64,000 nucleotides of DNA from Onchocerca volvulus (lineage: Eukaryota; Nematoda; Chromadorea; Rhabditida; Onchocercidae): positions 866,171 through 930,170 of the forward strand of contig HG738141.1 of assembly GCA_000499405.2 (NCBI GenBank), read 5' to 3'. Positions 1 through 12,044 of the stretch are shown in pieces. Positions within the stretch are counted from its first letter, which is position 1; the number at the start of each line of letters is the position of its first letter. Position numbers and translations under genes: made by a program. The notes beneath the pieces are model-generated. The model had not been told where the DNA came from, searched no databases, and was given only the letters and a program-made list of their open reading frames with translations.

Positions 1-183
1 AAATCCGCTTTCGGGGTTCTTCTTCCTTTCCTGATCATCAACGTTCGTCTCATGATTGGTCGAATTTGCGTTGTTTATCAGTTAGTCGGAGCATTTTGGC
101 GGGAATCATGTCTATTCTTTGTTAGTAAGCGTGTTTCTCCTTTTGGGGATAAATATGTCTATCGTTTTGGCGGGTCCATTTGA
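1..183 (+). other. Open frame running in from the left edge, possible 3' exon of an unseen gene
   Basis: Frame 1 is open from the first base to a TGA at 181-183, 60 codons, with a hydrophobic first half (AFGVLLPFLIINVR, ICVVYQLVGAFW). The stretch is richer in GC than what follows. It has no internal evidence of a family, and the reading could be chance. The same stretch holds two E2F-like motifs, so it may instead be promoter DNA. I do not recognise a product. Confidence 0.15.
94..174 (+). promoter_or_regulatory. Two E2F-like motifs
   Basis: TTTTGGCGGGAA at 94-105 matches the E2F/DP consensus, and TTTTGGCGGG at 165-174 is a second near copy 71 bp away. A third related site, TTTGGCGCG, is at 1165-1173. 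GC-rich octamers are rare in this AT-rich DNA, which is why the pair stands out. Function is inference only. Confidence 0.25.
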
Positions 184-1973
184 AACTACGCGCTTCTTAA
201 GTAGAAAAAGAAGGAGAAAAGAAAGTAAGTAAAATAACATGCTAAATAAATTATAATTAGCAAATAAATAAATGCAAGAGGGAATAAGAAAATATATAAT
301 AAGGTAAATAATTCTAATGAATGAAGCATATGATAAAATAAATAAATTGATGTAAGCAAATAAAGTCATAAACAGTTGGATTATTAATGAATAATTAAAT
401 AAGTAGGGAGGAATAAGAAGTGTACGACTCATTGAGAATGATCTCTGATGTATTTTGAAATACTTCAAAATTCTGCTCGAATTTTGTTTTGCCAAACCAA
501 AACTGCATTCAAGCCATTTCTATTCTCTTCAAATCATTCATCTCTATTCAATAATGAATTGTTTTTTTAATTGATCGACGTTCCAAATTCCATTAAATTT
601 TAACGTAAATAAACATGAAAAAATTGATGACGAATGTCTATGTAAAATGAAAAAATTTTAAATTTTCAATGTGGAATTCGTTTTGCTAATTAATAAAATA
701 ATTTGATTTTACAAAATAAAACATGTTTGATTAAAACAATAACAATAATTACCACTAATACAACTATTTAAAAAAAAAAAACGGAAACGAATAATTGCTG
801 TAGCAATAATTACTATTGCAATTACGGTAATACCATTAATTTTTAGTGATATATTCCTCTCGAGATATGTCATACGGTAAAGGGAGAAATGTATTTAAAA
901 CGGTTTACTGATGAATAATTTGCTAAATAGTTGGATGACGTATTCTCATCATCTTGTTGTTAAGCATAAAAAAAAGCATTTCACTATAATAAATACTATT
1001 ATTTCCTTTTCTGTCTTTCTCCTTTTCTCAAATATTTATCAGTTTCTATTATTTCATTTATTCATCTTATCTTCTTATATAAGTAAGTCTTCGTTGTTAT
1101 TCCTCACATAACTTTGTAAATTTTTCACTATTTGTTTTCAAATTTTCACATAACATTCATTTGATTTGGCGCGTGTTTTTATTTTAGATATATCTTTTCT
1201 CTTTTACTTGTCACACTTGTGACGGATAAAAGTAGTTGAACGGATAGGATTTATTGACTACGTCTACGTTCTGCATTCACCGGAGCCGGCCATTTTTCAT
1301 AAATTAAGTGATCGTAACAATAAGCAATTGAAATTAAAATTTTTCACTCTTTTATTCTATTTTTACTGATTGATTCCAATTACTTGATGCCAAAACTTTT
1401 TAATATTAACAATATTATGCTAAGTTATACTTGTTATACTAAGCATTTAATTCTTTTAATTTAAACATCATTTCTTGGCTTTCCTTTTTTCGTAAGTTTG
1501 AAACGACTTAATTTTGATTTTATTAACTAAAAAAATATATAATATAGCAATGGTAGCAATTTTTGTCAGACAAATTGAACTTCTGATCTATTTCTAATTA
1601 CTGATAGTAATTTTCAATTAAATATGATAATATAAAAATCCAATCAATATGAAGAACTGAAAGATGAATTAAAATTTAATATTTTGAATCAAATATTTGA
1701 AAATAATAATTCTAACCTTTTTATTATAATCGATTTTATAATTTGTTTTTTTTTTTTGCTTGTAAAGAATTACTTTAATAAGATTAGCTGAGGAAAGAAA
1801 AAAATTCAATTTTCACTGACTCTTTAAAATAAGATTTAAGGACTTCTGCTTCGTTTCTCTCTTTTTGTTTATGTATTTCTCTTCCTGAAAGCATTATTTT
1901 TAGCAAATTTTTAACAGAATTTCGTAGCAACAAATTGTAAATTCAAAAAGTTTCTAATTTTTTCTGTTTGCAG
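184..1973. other. Upstream region of the F-box-like gene
   Basis: AT-rich DNA without a convincing gene. The only GC-richer island is about 1140-1310, with TTTGGCGCG at 1165 and an ACCGGAGCCGGCC block near 1279; it is the best candidate promoter for the F-box-like gene. The region ends in a strong pyrimidine-rich acceptor (TTTTTTCTGTTTGCAG) directly before the ATG at 1974. This fits either SL trans-splicing or a 5' UTR intron. Confidence 0.4.
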
Positions 1974-4590
1974 ATGCCGTCGTTGAAAGGATTTCTCGAA
2001 AATAATGTACGTCGTTTGCAAAGACGAATTGGTAGTGAAACATTAATTTTATCGTTGAAAAAAAAGCAATCATTATCATCCACTCATTCAGAAAAATGTT
2101 GCAACTTTATGGATGAAATATGGTATTTTTTTATTTTTCTTTGTCATTTAATATCCTTCACATTATGGAATGTACATTGTAGGTTAATTAAATTAAATTG
2201 CTTCTTTTTCTTTTTGTGATAAACCAACAATCAGAGAGTAATAATAATACTTAGTAATAATAAAAGAATCATAATTAATCTAAAAACTTAACAGTTATAC
2301 TTCCATCATAGCATATAAATATTAAACTGAAATTTGTCAAAAGTACAATTTTTTTCTTTGCATCACTATTATGTTTATTTTAAAGGTATAAATTTTGTAA
2401 ATTTTTCCATTAAAAATTTTGTCAATTTTTCTAACATCGAAAGTTTATTTTTTGGAAAAATCAGTTTGCAAATTTACAGGAATGCCATATTCCTTAAATG
2501 TTCACCATTTGATTTGTATTCATGGCGTCGTGTGAGCAAAAATTTTAAACGCCTAATTGATAGCCGTTTCAACAATATTCTTTATTTGCATGCTGATCGA
2601 CGGAACATTGCTTCAATATTAGGTCAAGAAAATGATACCGATGGTCAGTTGTTTGTTTAAAAGAGGATTAATTTTAATTTAAGTAAATTTTAATAACTTT
2701 AGAAATGATAAAAACATATCAGTACTTCGCTTTCATTTATTGTCGTCTAGTTTGGTTTGATAAGAAAATATTTGTAATCCTTACTAGAATTTAAAAAAAG
2801 AAAAAATTAAGTTTATTTGAGAAGTTTTGGTTATATTTCAAATTTATACTACTTGATTTTGTCTTTTTTTTTGATCACAATCTTTTTTTCGCTAATTTCA
2901 TGAGTCTGCAAAAATTAATTTTTCAATTAATCGATTGAGTCTTAAATTGAAATCATATTCAGGTAATTTTTATCGTCATCCTAGCGCACAAATATTGTTA
3001 AGCTTGGATATTCATAGCGCAATATTTATTATCCACGAAAGATGGACACCAAAAGACATTACCAAATTATTTCAAGCAATGCAACTATTAGCACCATCAA
3101 TTCGAAATGTTTCGGTAAATATTGGAACTTTTTTTTTTTTTTCTGATTTCATAATAAGATCAAGCATAAATAATCAAAAGTTAAAATTTATAATGCATGA
3201 TTTTTTCAATCATGCAATATGTAATTTCTTTAATTAAATAATTTAAAATATATGTATTTTTTTTGATTAATATGTAGTCTTCAGACATAGTTTCTACCAC
3301 AAATTGACTTTTTTCTCTTGATTTCTAAATTTTAATTATCTAACTCAAATTAATTCAGCAACTTTTTCGCAAGGAATAAAACCCTACTAGTCTAACCTAA
3401 ATTTCTCATTTACACAGTTTTATTTACAACTTTCTTTTTGCTCATAATCCACAATATAGGAAATTTATTGGAACAACGCAAGATCATTTATCGAATAGAT
3501 CAAAAATCTGTTTCGTTTAATTAGTAATTAACCAATCAATTGTTTATTTATTTATTTTTTGACTGAATATTAAACGATGATCAGTTCATAATGCTTTAGA
3601 AAAATGAAAAAATAAAAATAATAATTATTATTCTAAATTGATATTTATTATTATCATTACCAGCTTGATATGGGAATCATTGAATTGATCACTGCTGGCT
3701 TATCAAATATGGATTTTAATCGATGGCATTCTTTTCAATGTTATCTGAAAACATTTGATGGACAAGCTGCTGAAGATTCCGTACATATACAATGTACACC
3801 ATCTACATGTCAAAGGACATTCTTCCCAAATGTTACTGAGGTTATAATTAATTAATTAATTAATTAATTAATTGATTGTCTAAGTTAATAGTAAAGAAAA
3901 TTATCTACCTTGTTATCCTCTTTCAACTCAGTAATTTTATATAGCTTTATAAATTATGATGCTTCATGCATACTATAATCATTAGCATTCAGTATGCAAG
4001 CAAATTAATTTTATTTTGCTTTTTATTTTTTTTTTTTTTAATTTTAACTTTCTCAGAAGTAAAATTGAGCATAAATTATTGAGGCTTAAATAACACATAT
4101 ATAAACTTACTTTTTTTATTCATTAACTTTTGATATTTTCGAAATTTTTTTTTACATTTACCAAGTTCAGTTTTATTTTCGGTTCTTTGTTTTTTTCTTG
4201 TAGATAAAAAAATTGCATAAAGTAATTTTACAACACTTGAAATGGTTTCATTCATCATCGAAATTATCAATATTGAAAAAGAAAAATGGTTTTATTATTT
4301 CGCAAATTTATCTTCTGAAATTTCAGTTTACGGTTCAAATCGGTGAGCGTGACTATTCAGCATTAACACGTTTGATGGATTATTCAGTTGATGCTCAAAC
4401 ACTCTTTTCGCTCGATAAAATTGAGCTATTTCGCGTACATTTCATTTCAACCGGTGAATCGCAATTACGTTGTTATTTTACATCAGAAGAACGATTTTCC
4501 AGGAAGCGAACATCTAAACATTTACAAAATTTCAAAAAATGGATTGATGCTGCTAATTTGGGTGAACGATACTGTCAACAATATTCATAA
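1974..4590 (+). CDS. F-box-like protein, five exons
   Basis: Coding exons are 1974-2122, 2480-2643, 2963-3114, 3664-3840 and 4204-4590. All junctions keep phase, giving 342 residues and a TAA stop. The start is the ATG immediately after a TTTGCAG acceptor, which is typical of a trans-spliced nematode message. Residues about 45-90, formed across the first junction, read as an F-box: MDEIWNAIFLKCSPFDLYSW, then RVSKNFKRLIDS. F-box proteins bind Skp1 and present substrates to SCF ubiquitin ligases through their C-terminal part. The C-terminal 250 residues show no repeat or known substrate-binding domain to me, so substrate is unknown. The last exon holds a lysine-rich low-complexity stretch ending in a TTTCAG-like sequence, but no in-phase intron fits there, so it is kept as one exon. 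Family call rests on the F-box pattern only. Confidence 0.7.
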
Positions 4591-4640
4591 CTATTTATTT
4601 TTTATTTTCCTACCTTTTTCCTTTTATTTTCTCTAATTTC

Positions 4641-4646
4641 AATAAA
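4641..4646 (+). terminator. Poly(A) signal AATAAA of the F-box-like gene
   Basis: AATAAA lies about 50 bp after the stop codon at 4590, in the right place for 3'-end formation of this gene. Confidence 0.5.
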
Positions 4647-5052
4647 TTTATTGTCCCCTTATACAGATTTTTTACATTTTCTCTAAAAATTTGGATTTTT
4701 TTTTGTTGTTTTATATTATAAATTGTAATTTTTTTTTTTTTTTGTAAAAGTCTTTTAATCCTATTATTTTAAATCAATTATATGTACATAAGAATCTTTT
4801 TTGCTCGAAATATTCTTAGAATTTTAATTCAAAGCAATATAATTTTTTTCTAGAATTTTGAAAGTTTGCACTGAAATTTTACATTCAAAACTTCTTATTA
4901 TTCACTGAATTCATCTTATAAATAAAAATATATTTTCAGCCTTGAAGATGTTTTAATGTCGAACTATTATTATTATTTTTCGCAGTTAAGATAATTTTTA
5001 ATCATAAATTCTTTTCTTTTCTTGGATACAATTTCAAATATAAGAATTTTAT

Positions 5053-5087
<35 letters not shown>

Positions 5088-6029
5088 GTTTTGTCATATT
5101 CTTTCTGCTTCATCTTATTTTGAAGATTTTCTTCCAATGAAAGAATGACTGATTCCAATAATATATATAAATAAAGAATTATTGTCGTCTTTCTTGAAAA
5201 GAAGGTAATTATCCTGAAAATATAAAGAAAAATGAAAAGAAAAAAAAAAACGAAAAATACGGATTGCGTAATACCGCAGATTGCACAATACTGTAAAATT
5301 GCATGGCTCTTTCTAATTGCTTACCGCAATTTTTCCATATATATTCATTTCAATCATATAAATTTGAAGTCAGTATCATCAGAAATCATATACTAGATAC
5401 TGAGATAATAGATAAATGGGCAGATTAAATTCTAATATAGGATTTTTATGTATTTTTGACCTTTCCTAATTTTTTCCATTTTGAGAATTTTGAATTCTGA
5501 ATTTGTCTTCATAGTCGCGAATTTTTTAAACGACCATATCTTTTTGTACCCTTGGAATTTTTTCGATTTTTTTTTTTTCTGTTGGCTAGCATGTTTTCGT
5601 ACTTCTCTCTCAATTTTATTTATTTCTTTTTCTTTGTTGATTTTATGCATTGCATGCTTGTTATATTAACTTTAATTAAATATGAATTTCCGTTATTACT
5701 TGTGCATGTGCAAATATTTTTGTTTTTTGCACTCATTTCATCTTTTTTTGTTAAATTTTTTTCTGTTAATGCAACCCTTGGATAATATTTTGAATTATTT
5801 GTTATTATCGGATCTTCTATCAATTTTGTTTTTCAGCATGCATTTTGGAATTGCTTCTACTTATTGCATGCTTTTTCGTTTATTTTATTTTTGCATGTTT
5901 TTCTATTAATTTTGATAACCAAAAATGATAGAGAAAACATTACTGTAAAAACTGTACATAAAGCCAATTATAAATTGAAATGTGTCTACGTGAGTATTGA
6001 TGGATAAATCAATTTTATGCAAGTGAATT
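4647..6029. other. Intergenic AT-rich DNA with a 30-bp-class poly-T tract
   Basis: No gene is supported. A long uninterrupted T tract occupies about 5056-5086. Between about 5588 and 5900 the + strand carries six GCATG motifs in pyrimidine-rich DNA. Short open frames here are made of Phe/Leu/Lys codons from homopolymer runs and do not look coding. Confidence 0.5.
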
Positions 6030-6440
6030 TCATTAATTTTATTTCAGTCGATTACGAATAATGTATTCTTATTCATATCTGAATAGAAATCTTTTTTTAT
6101 TGATAATCTTGAAAAAATAGTTGTTGAGATATTAAATAACCACCAACATGGTGAATTATCGACAAATGCTGCTTTAGTAATCAGCAAAATAATTAAGTAA
6201 CATTCCAGGAAGATTGTTGTCTTATTTTTGGAAGATTTTAAGAAGCCGGAATCCATATAAGAAGGCCAAATAAAAGAGTCAGGCTTTATTAATTTTAGAC
6301 TGAAAGGAAAAAATTTGAAAAAGAACAGAATTCTGGAATGAATTTCCAAAAAACATCCTAAAAGCTCTGAAAAATATGGTCTAGAAAATATTGATAATGA
6401 CAAACAAATAAATCTAGAGTTTGATCTCAGTAAATCCACT
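6030..6440 (+). pseudogene. argS: Decayed bacterial arginyl-tRNA synthetase fragment (likely Wolbachia-derived)
   Basis: Read on the + strand, this stretch resembles the N-terminal part of bacterial ArgS, which charges tRNA-Arg. The clearest block is HQHGELSTNAALVISK, the domain-I signature, followed by KESGFINFRLK. In other frames come WNEFPKNILKAL and INLEF / SVNP, the run-up to the HIGH region. In-frame stops (after LFISE, VISKIIK and KPESI) and at least two frame changes show it is dead. Similarity is lost in a poly-A tract just before the HIGH motif, so only the first third of a gene is present. No other bacterial gene flanks it. Filarial nuclear genomes commonly carry such Wolbachia fragments; the Wolbachia source is inference from the likely host, while the ArgS identity is read from motifs. 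Confidence 0.75.
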
Positions 6441-8585
6441 CTTTCTGAAAAGTAAACTGAAAAAAAAAAACAAAAAAAAAAGTAAACTTTTATAAATTAG
6501 CAGTTTGTAAAAGTAAACTGCACTCCTTCATTATTTAAAACAATTTCTTTCCTATCTACAATTCATCCGTATTTCTTTCCTAGTATATTGAGCAACTTTT
6601 ATTAGTGGTACGGTGGATTTGCACTTGTGACATGTTAAGAAATTTTTATACAGATCGAATTCTTTTATCGAGTTAAGGAATTTTTTTCTAGATCAAATTC
6701 ATACGGTTCTCACTACTTGAGATAAGAAAAAAAAAGAGATAAGTGAAAAAAAAGTTAATAGAAAAATAATATTTGAATATTTTGATGGCTAATAAATGCG
6801 GTTATAAATTGAGTATCGTAGATAAATAAAGAAAAATCAGGTAATGTCTAAGCAAATTCTTGTGCGAAAGCAGAAAAAGGAAAAGATCTATAAATAACGG
6901 AGGTGAGAATCTTTTTTGAAAAAAATCTGTTTATTAATTTTATAGAAAAATTAGTACCTAAACTGCCTAAATTTCATCAAATTGCTTTAATGTAAAATAA
7001 AGCAAAAGTTGATGTGCAAGGCTAGTTCGAAGAAATTCATTATCAGATGCAAAACATAATTCTTTTTTCGTATTTACTGTATTAACGAATTTTTTTGGAT
7101 AAAATAGCATTATTTTCTGACTTTCATATCAAAAAAAATCAATATGCTTGAAAAAAAAAAAGAAAAGAAAAACCAAATTCGGAAATTGCTAAGCATCAAA
7201 TTTTGAAGAGACAATAAAAGTAATAGCAGAAATTGAATAACATATCTTGCAGTTCTCAAAGTTGATTGAGAGTAATAACGGAATTATAAGATTAAAAATA
7301 AATATATGGCAGAAGAATATCATAAAACAGTATCACCAACATGTTGCATATTACAAATATATGCATTTTGAACTGTGGAAATATATTAACAATTAATCCA
7401 TATCAAAAATTATTTCATTATTTGTAATTTTAATTTTGTTTACCACATTATAAGTTGATATATTATTGAAAAAATGATCATTGATTATCATCAAGTTTAC
7501 TGTACGATGGGTTCCACAAGGACTAAGCAATGAAATGCGAAAGACTTCATGAGCTCTTCTAATTTTCCATACATGAGTGGGCAGAATCTAGCTATTTTAT
7601 CAGATTCTTCAATTTTAATTTTTAATCATCTATATCTATCTGTTGTCAGCATCTTTTAATATTAGTAGGATAAATCAGTTCAAATTTCATTTCTTTTTAC
7701 TAAACTACAATCCATATTATCACTGCTATCAATAATGGAGTAAATGATATTTCCATGCTATGACTGCTGCAAATTTCGAAAATTAAAATTAGAAAAAAAA
7801 ATTAGAAATTTGAAACATTATGGAAAAAAAAATAATAATGTGAAGAAAATAATATTAATGACATATGGAAAGTAGCAATCGAAATTTGTCAGAAAAAAAA
7901 AAAAACATTTTACTTTTTGTTCTTTGTTCCCTAAATAGTTTTATTTGTTTCTCGTTGCACATTTCAAGATCCATGCTTAGGGTTCAATTTACCAAACGCG
8001 TAATTTTTGAAGGAACCAAAATCGCGCCGAATACCGTAATCCATAGAATTTGTTCGACTGACACTTTTCTTCACTGAATTTAATGGTAAAGTACCGTAAG
8101 TATCGTAATGCGCTCTGCACCATTACATGATTGTGAAATGCTTGTTTCGGAAATAAATTGAAATTTTTTCTCGAAAAATACCAATTGGTAACTGACAGTA
8201 AGACAGTCGAACTATTGTAGTGAATTGGCGATTTCTACAGATTGTACTAAAATTAATAAGATTTTTTTATTAGATATTTAACAAATAAATAAGAGCATGT
8301 AAAAAAAAAGATAAATATAATTATGGATTCCGAAATTATTGTCCTTACATACATATTATATATTAAAATATTTGAAAAATTATTCGCCCATATTTGAAAC
8401 TTAACAAGTCGGCTATAAAAATAAAGAAAAAGAGGTTTGTTCACATTTTGAAAGAATAACAGGGCATGCAAATCAAATATATCAAAAATTATGTGATTAT
8501 AGCAATTGCCGCCGATCTTGTTCACCGTGAAAATGATTAAGAATTCTTGCTTCTTACCACATTGTTATCCGAAACTTTGTGGTTT
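6441..8585. other. Intergenic AT-rich DNA
   Basis: No gene or repeat family is clear. A-rich tracts occur at about 6461-6481, 7150-7172 and 7897-7906. I looked for further argS sequence downstream of the relic and did not find a convincing continuation. Confidence 0.4.
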
Positions 8586-8830
8586 CTCAAACTTGAATAT
8601 CTAAACCTTTATTAAAAAAAAATTAAATAACAAAACAACGCAACCAACAATTACAAATCAATTATATCAATAAAACACTTAAAAAGAGACGATTTCACAA
8701 TACGAAGGGGACAATGCGAATAAGGAGGAAATTAAATACTCGAGCCAGACAATCTAACCGCATTCGTTGATTTCAACCTTTAAAATGATTCGCAAGGAAG
8801 CGTCTCCATGAAATGAGAAAGCTTTTTTTT
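8586..8830 (-). repeat. SL1-bearing dispersed repeat, copy D
   Basis: On the - strand this matches copy B (16618-16874) in blocks: a TCATTTTxAAAGG region, GAATGCGGT, TTTTATTGATAxAATTGATTTG, and TAATAAAGGTTTA at the end. It ends at 8586-8607 with an SL1-like 22-mer (18 of 22 bases match nematode SL1). Similarity to copy B stops directly after the leader-like sequence. It is the most diverged copy and its outer boundary is approximate. Confidence 0.6.
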
Positions 8831-10027
8831 TTTTTGTTATCGCATTATTGTGCGCTTTTTTTTAGCATGATTTACTACAGAAGAATACAAAAAGTTAAAG
8901 CTATTTGACAAAGCCAAAGTCATTTGATTTGAAACAAAAAAATAATTTCACAAACCATAAGAAGTTACAAAATCATTGCATCTAAAATAAAGAAATCACT
9001 TTTCTCTGATATCCCTCGTCTATTTCAGTGACAGCAATCAAATTTTACGTGCAGAGATAGTTAAGAGATAGTTATACGGATTTCACAGTTATATTTATTT
9101 GCAAACATATTGTTTATAATTTTTACCGAATTTTTCTGCCAACGTTCTACGATGTTAAAAAGTGGTAGAATGTCTTGAATATTCTGCAAATGAATACATA
9201 TGAGCACTCAAAACAGTGGTTTTGTTTAGGGAATCTATGAATTAAACTATAAACATAGATTCAAATTCTCTACTATTCACAGTATTAAACTAGATACAAA
9301 TTAATATGGTATTCACTTTTGTAATTTTAAAAAATAAAAAACATTTCCATATTGTTTTATTTTTCGGTAACTATTAATTTTGATTAAGTTGAAATATCAA
9401 AAATACTTTTGGTTTTTCAAATTACATAAATTATAAGTGTCAACATTTTTACATTTACGTCGTCTTGCTACATGCAAATCATTCCCAGCATCACTACTTG
9501 CAAATGGCCGATTTGTGGAAAATCATTCAATACCGTCGACGTTAAAAGATTACTTGGATTTTTATCGCTTTGATATATTTGAATCATTTTTCGAATAATG
9601 AAAATTAGTCGTTTTTTTTTTTTTCATCTAATTCATTTCACTCCATTATTTATTTCCATTATAATTGTACATATTAAATTTCGATGTTTCTTACTTTCTC
9701 TTGAGTTTTTCTTTTCCAATTTATATTCTCATTTTTTTTTTTTATTTTCATGCGTTTTCAATTTTTCACTGATGTTACGTTTTCAATTGTTTCGTACTGC
9801 CTCTTCAAAAATTTTTTGACTTGAACTCTACATTGCAGCTTACATAAAAAATGTTTCAATTAATTGGAAACAGAGCATTTTCTTTGTCGCTGAAATCGAG
9901 AGGATAAAAAAATAAAACCAGTCATTCCTTTGTTTCAAATTTGACGCTGAGTATTTGGTGTATTTAATTGTGAAATCATATTTTTGTCTATTAAGTCAAT
10001 GAATTTAAAAAAAAAAAAAAAATTTCC
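8831..10027. other. Intergenic DNA with a possible zinc-finger scrap
   Basis: Mostly AT-rich and without a gene. At about 9496-9560 (+) one frame reads TCKWPICGKSFNTV, which looks like the first half of a C2H2 finger, but no histidine pair follows and no flanking fingers are seen. A poly-A run is at about 10007-10021. Confidence 0.3.
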
Positions 10028-10028
10028 T

Positions 10029-10540
10029 TCATCATGCGCTAACCACAAGCACATTTTCTTGCACTAACAAAGAAGCATACTCCTGCGACAACAAAGGAGC
10101 TTTCTTGTAGCCTGAAAATGATATCAGGCTCCTCCATCCACGAAGAAGATGGAAGCCCTGAGGACAAAAAAATCATTGCAAAGGATGGGCAGCTATGAGC
10201 TCGGTCGGATGAGTCAGCTCGTGGTTTTGAATTTTTCTTTTCTTACATAACCATATCTCCTTTTCTTCGTACTATGTTCTCTTCATGAAAATTGTCCTTT
10301 TGAAATTATCGAAATTGTATTGTTGATATAATTGTTGTTGATATGATTGCTCCATCCGTTGATTAACAAATTTATCATAATGAAAATTTAATTACCCAAG
10401 TTTAAGGTTCGTTTCTAAGTGATTGAAACAAAAAAATTGAAGAAACCTATGAGAACTGAAAACAGAATTCATCCCTGTAATTTCGTCATGATCAGAAAGA
10501 AACAGCGACATTGTTCAGTTGTTGAATTATTTGGAATATC
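10029..10540 (+). repeat. SL1-bearing dispersed repeat, copy A
   Basis: This shares about 480 bp with the reverse complement of 34615-35095 (copy C). Shared blocks include TCATGCGCTAAC/GTTAAC near the start, GAAAATGATATCA, CTCCTTTTCTTCGTA and TTAACAAATTTATCATAA. The SL1-like 22-mer is at 10385-10406 (19 of 22 match). The match to copy C continues past it, through GGTTCGTTT and TGAAACAA to about 10500. No open reading frame of length is present, so it looks non-coding. Confidence 0.75.
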
Positions 10541-12044
10541 AGATTATTTACAAAAAAGTTTGTTTTAAATGTTTCAGAATGGTGAAATGCATTAGTAAAA
10601 TCGGAAAAATGCAAATTATAATTCAAAAAAACAATTGTAAAAAATATGAATCCGAGAAGAAAAATTCAAAAAGCTAGTACAAAATGATTGACAATGAATC
10701 AAACACTCGTTACAAATAATCTAATTCCAAAAATTTTTGGAACTTGTTACAAATTTTCTCCTAGACAAAATTTTAAATATTTCAGGTTTCTTGAACATTA
10801 AAGAAATTCGGAATTTTCGAGCATCTATTTAAATTCACTTCTTAATTATGAAATTTCAAACTTTTTGGATTCTGGTAAAGCAGATCGATATGCAAAATAT
10901 CTGATTTATCTGAAAATTTGTTTTACTTCACACAATTTCAGTGTCCAAAACAGCTAAAATTTTATTTTAATTTTTGGAAGAAATAAAGTGTTATTCATAT
11001 TTCCTAGGAAGAAATGAATAATACTTATTTGCTGCAAAATTTCTATTGGTTTTAAAAATGTCTTTAACGTGAAGGGAGAATTTTTCGATAGGATTAGATA
11101 ATAAGCGAATCGAAAATATTCGTAACAGGGGATTAGTTGTTATTTTCTAATTAACTGTTTTATTTAATTTTAATTTTTTACATAATTATTTTACAATATT
11201 CTATTACAAATTTCTACAGAAATTTATTTCTTGTCATTATTTATTGAAAAAAAAAAAAAAAAAAAAGCAGGAAGAATTTTTCTGAATCAACATATTTGAA
11301 AAACCATGAAATAAATTTCTTTACAAAGATAGGCTTATCTTCAAGTGTTCTGCATGCAATACGACTTTTCAGTCGAACAGTTTGAAATTATATTTGAAGA
11401 CGTTTAATATTTAAAATGAAACAATCAAGCATATTTGAGCTGAAATCTGAGCTACCATTTCTGGTAGTGTTGATTATCTACGAATTCAATCATTGAATTC
11501 GTGTCATTTAATTAATTTTTATGCTTAATTTTTGTCATCATTTCATTCAAAATAGTTTATTGCCTTACTTTTAAAAATCGCTCGTTTATTATTCGAGATT
11601 CATTTAAATATCGGTTTTCTTTCATCGTTTGTTATTTCTCTTATTTCAGTGAATAAAATTTCTTATATCATGCTTACTTGTTGCAGTCATTGAGGAGTAT
11701 TTTGCATCGTTAGCTATTATCCGACAAGACATGCACAATTCAAGCATGCATAACATGTAAATAATTTACATGTTATACAAAATGTGCAAGTATGTTTTAG
11801 TATTATTATCTGTTTTAAATTTTTTTTTCCTTTTTTTTTTTGCTGACATTTTTACGAAATGAAATTCTCGCTCGATTATTAAACATATAACATGATAGAA
11901 AACTTCTGAATAGGAAAAGTTTGCTCTCATTTGCAACATTTGAAATTCTATAGATGAATTCATGTCCATGCGAAACTATATAGTTCAGTGGTACACGAAA
12001 AAATTTTTTCAAAATCACATCAGTTAAAGTCTTATATTGCTGGG
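10541..12044. other. Intergenic DNA with one short dispersed repeat
   Basis: About 11390-11570 is similar to 22975-23120 (shared blocks AAGCATATTT, CTGxxATTTCTGG, TTGATTATxTAxGAAT, ATTGAATTCxTG), so it is a dispersed repeat of about 150 bp. Within it, 11481-11501 is a perfect short palindrome built on GAATTC. A poly-A run is at about 11248-11266. No gene is seen. Confidence 0.5.

Noticed and set aside
4213..4636. An intron inside the last exon of the F-box-like gene, ending at the TTTCAG near 4326
   Set aside because: The available GT donor would shift the frame and stop after a few codons; uninterrupted reading is the simpler model.
6044..6439. 131-codon open frame on the - strand
   Set aside because: It is the antisense shadow of the argS relic; the homology is on the + strand.
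6441..7080. Continuation of argS beyond the HIGH region
   Set aside because: Stretches such as EKLVPKLPKF were examined, but no ordered match to the catalytic or anticodon domains was found.
7500..7530. Reverse-transcriptase-like VPQG motif
   Set aside because: It is a four-residue match with no surrounding polymerase motifs.
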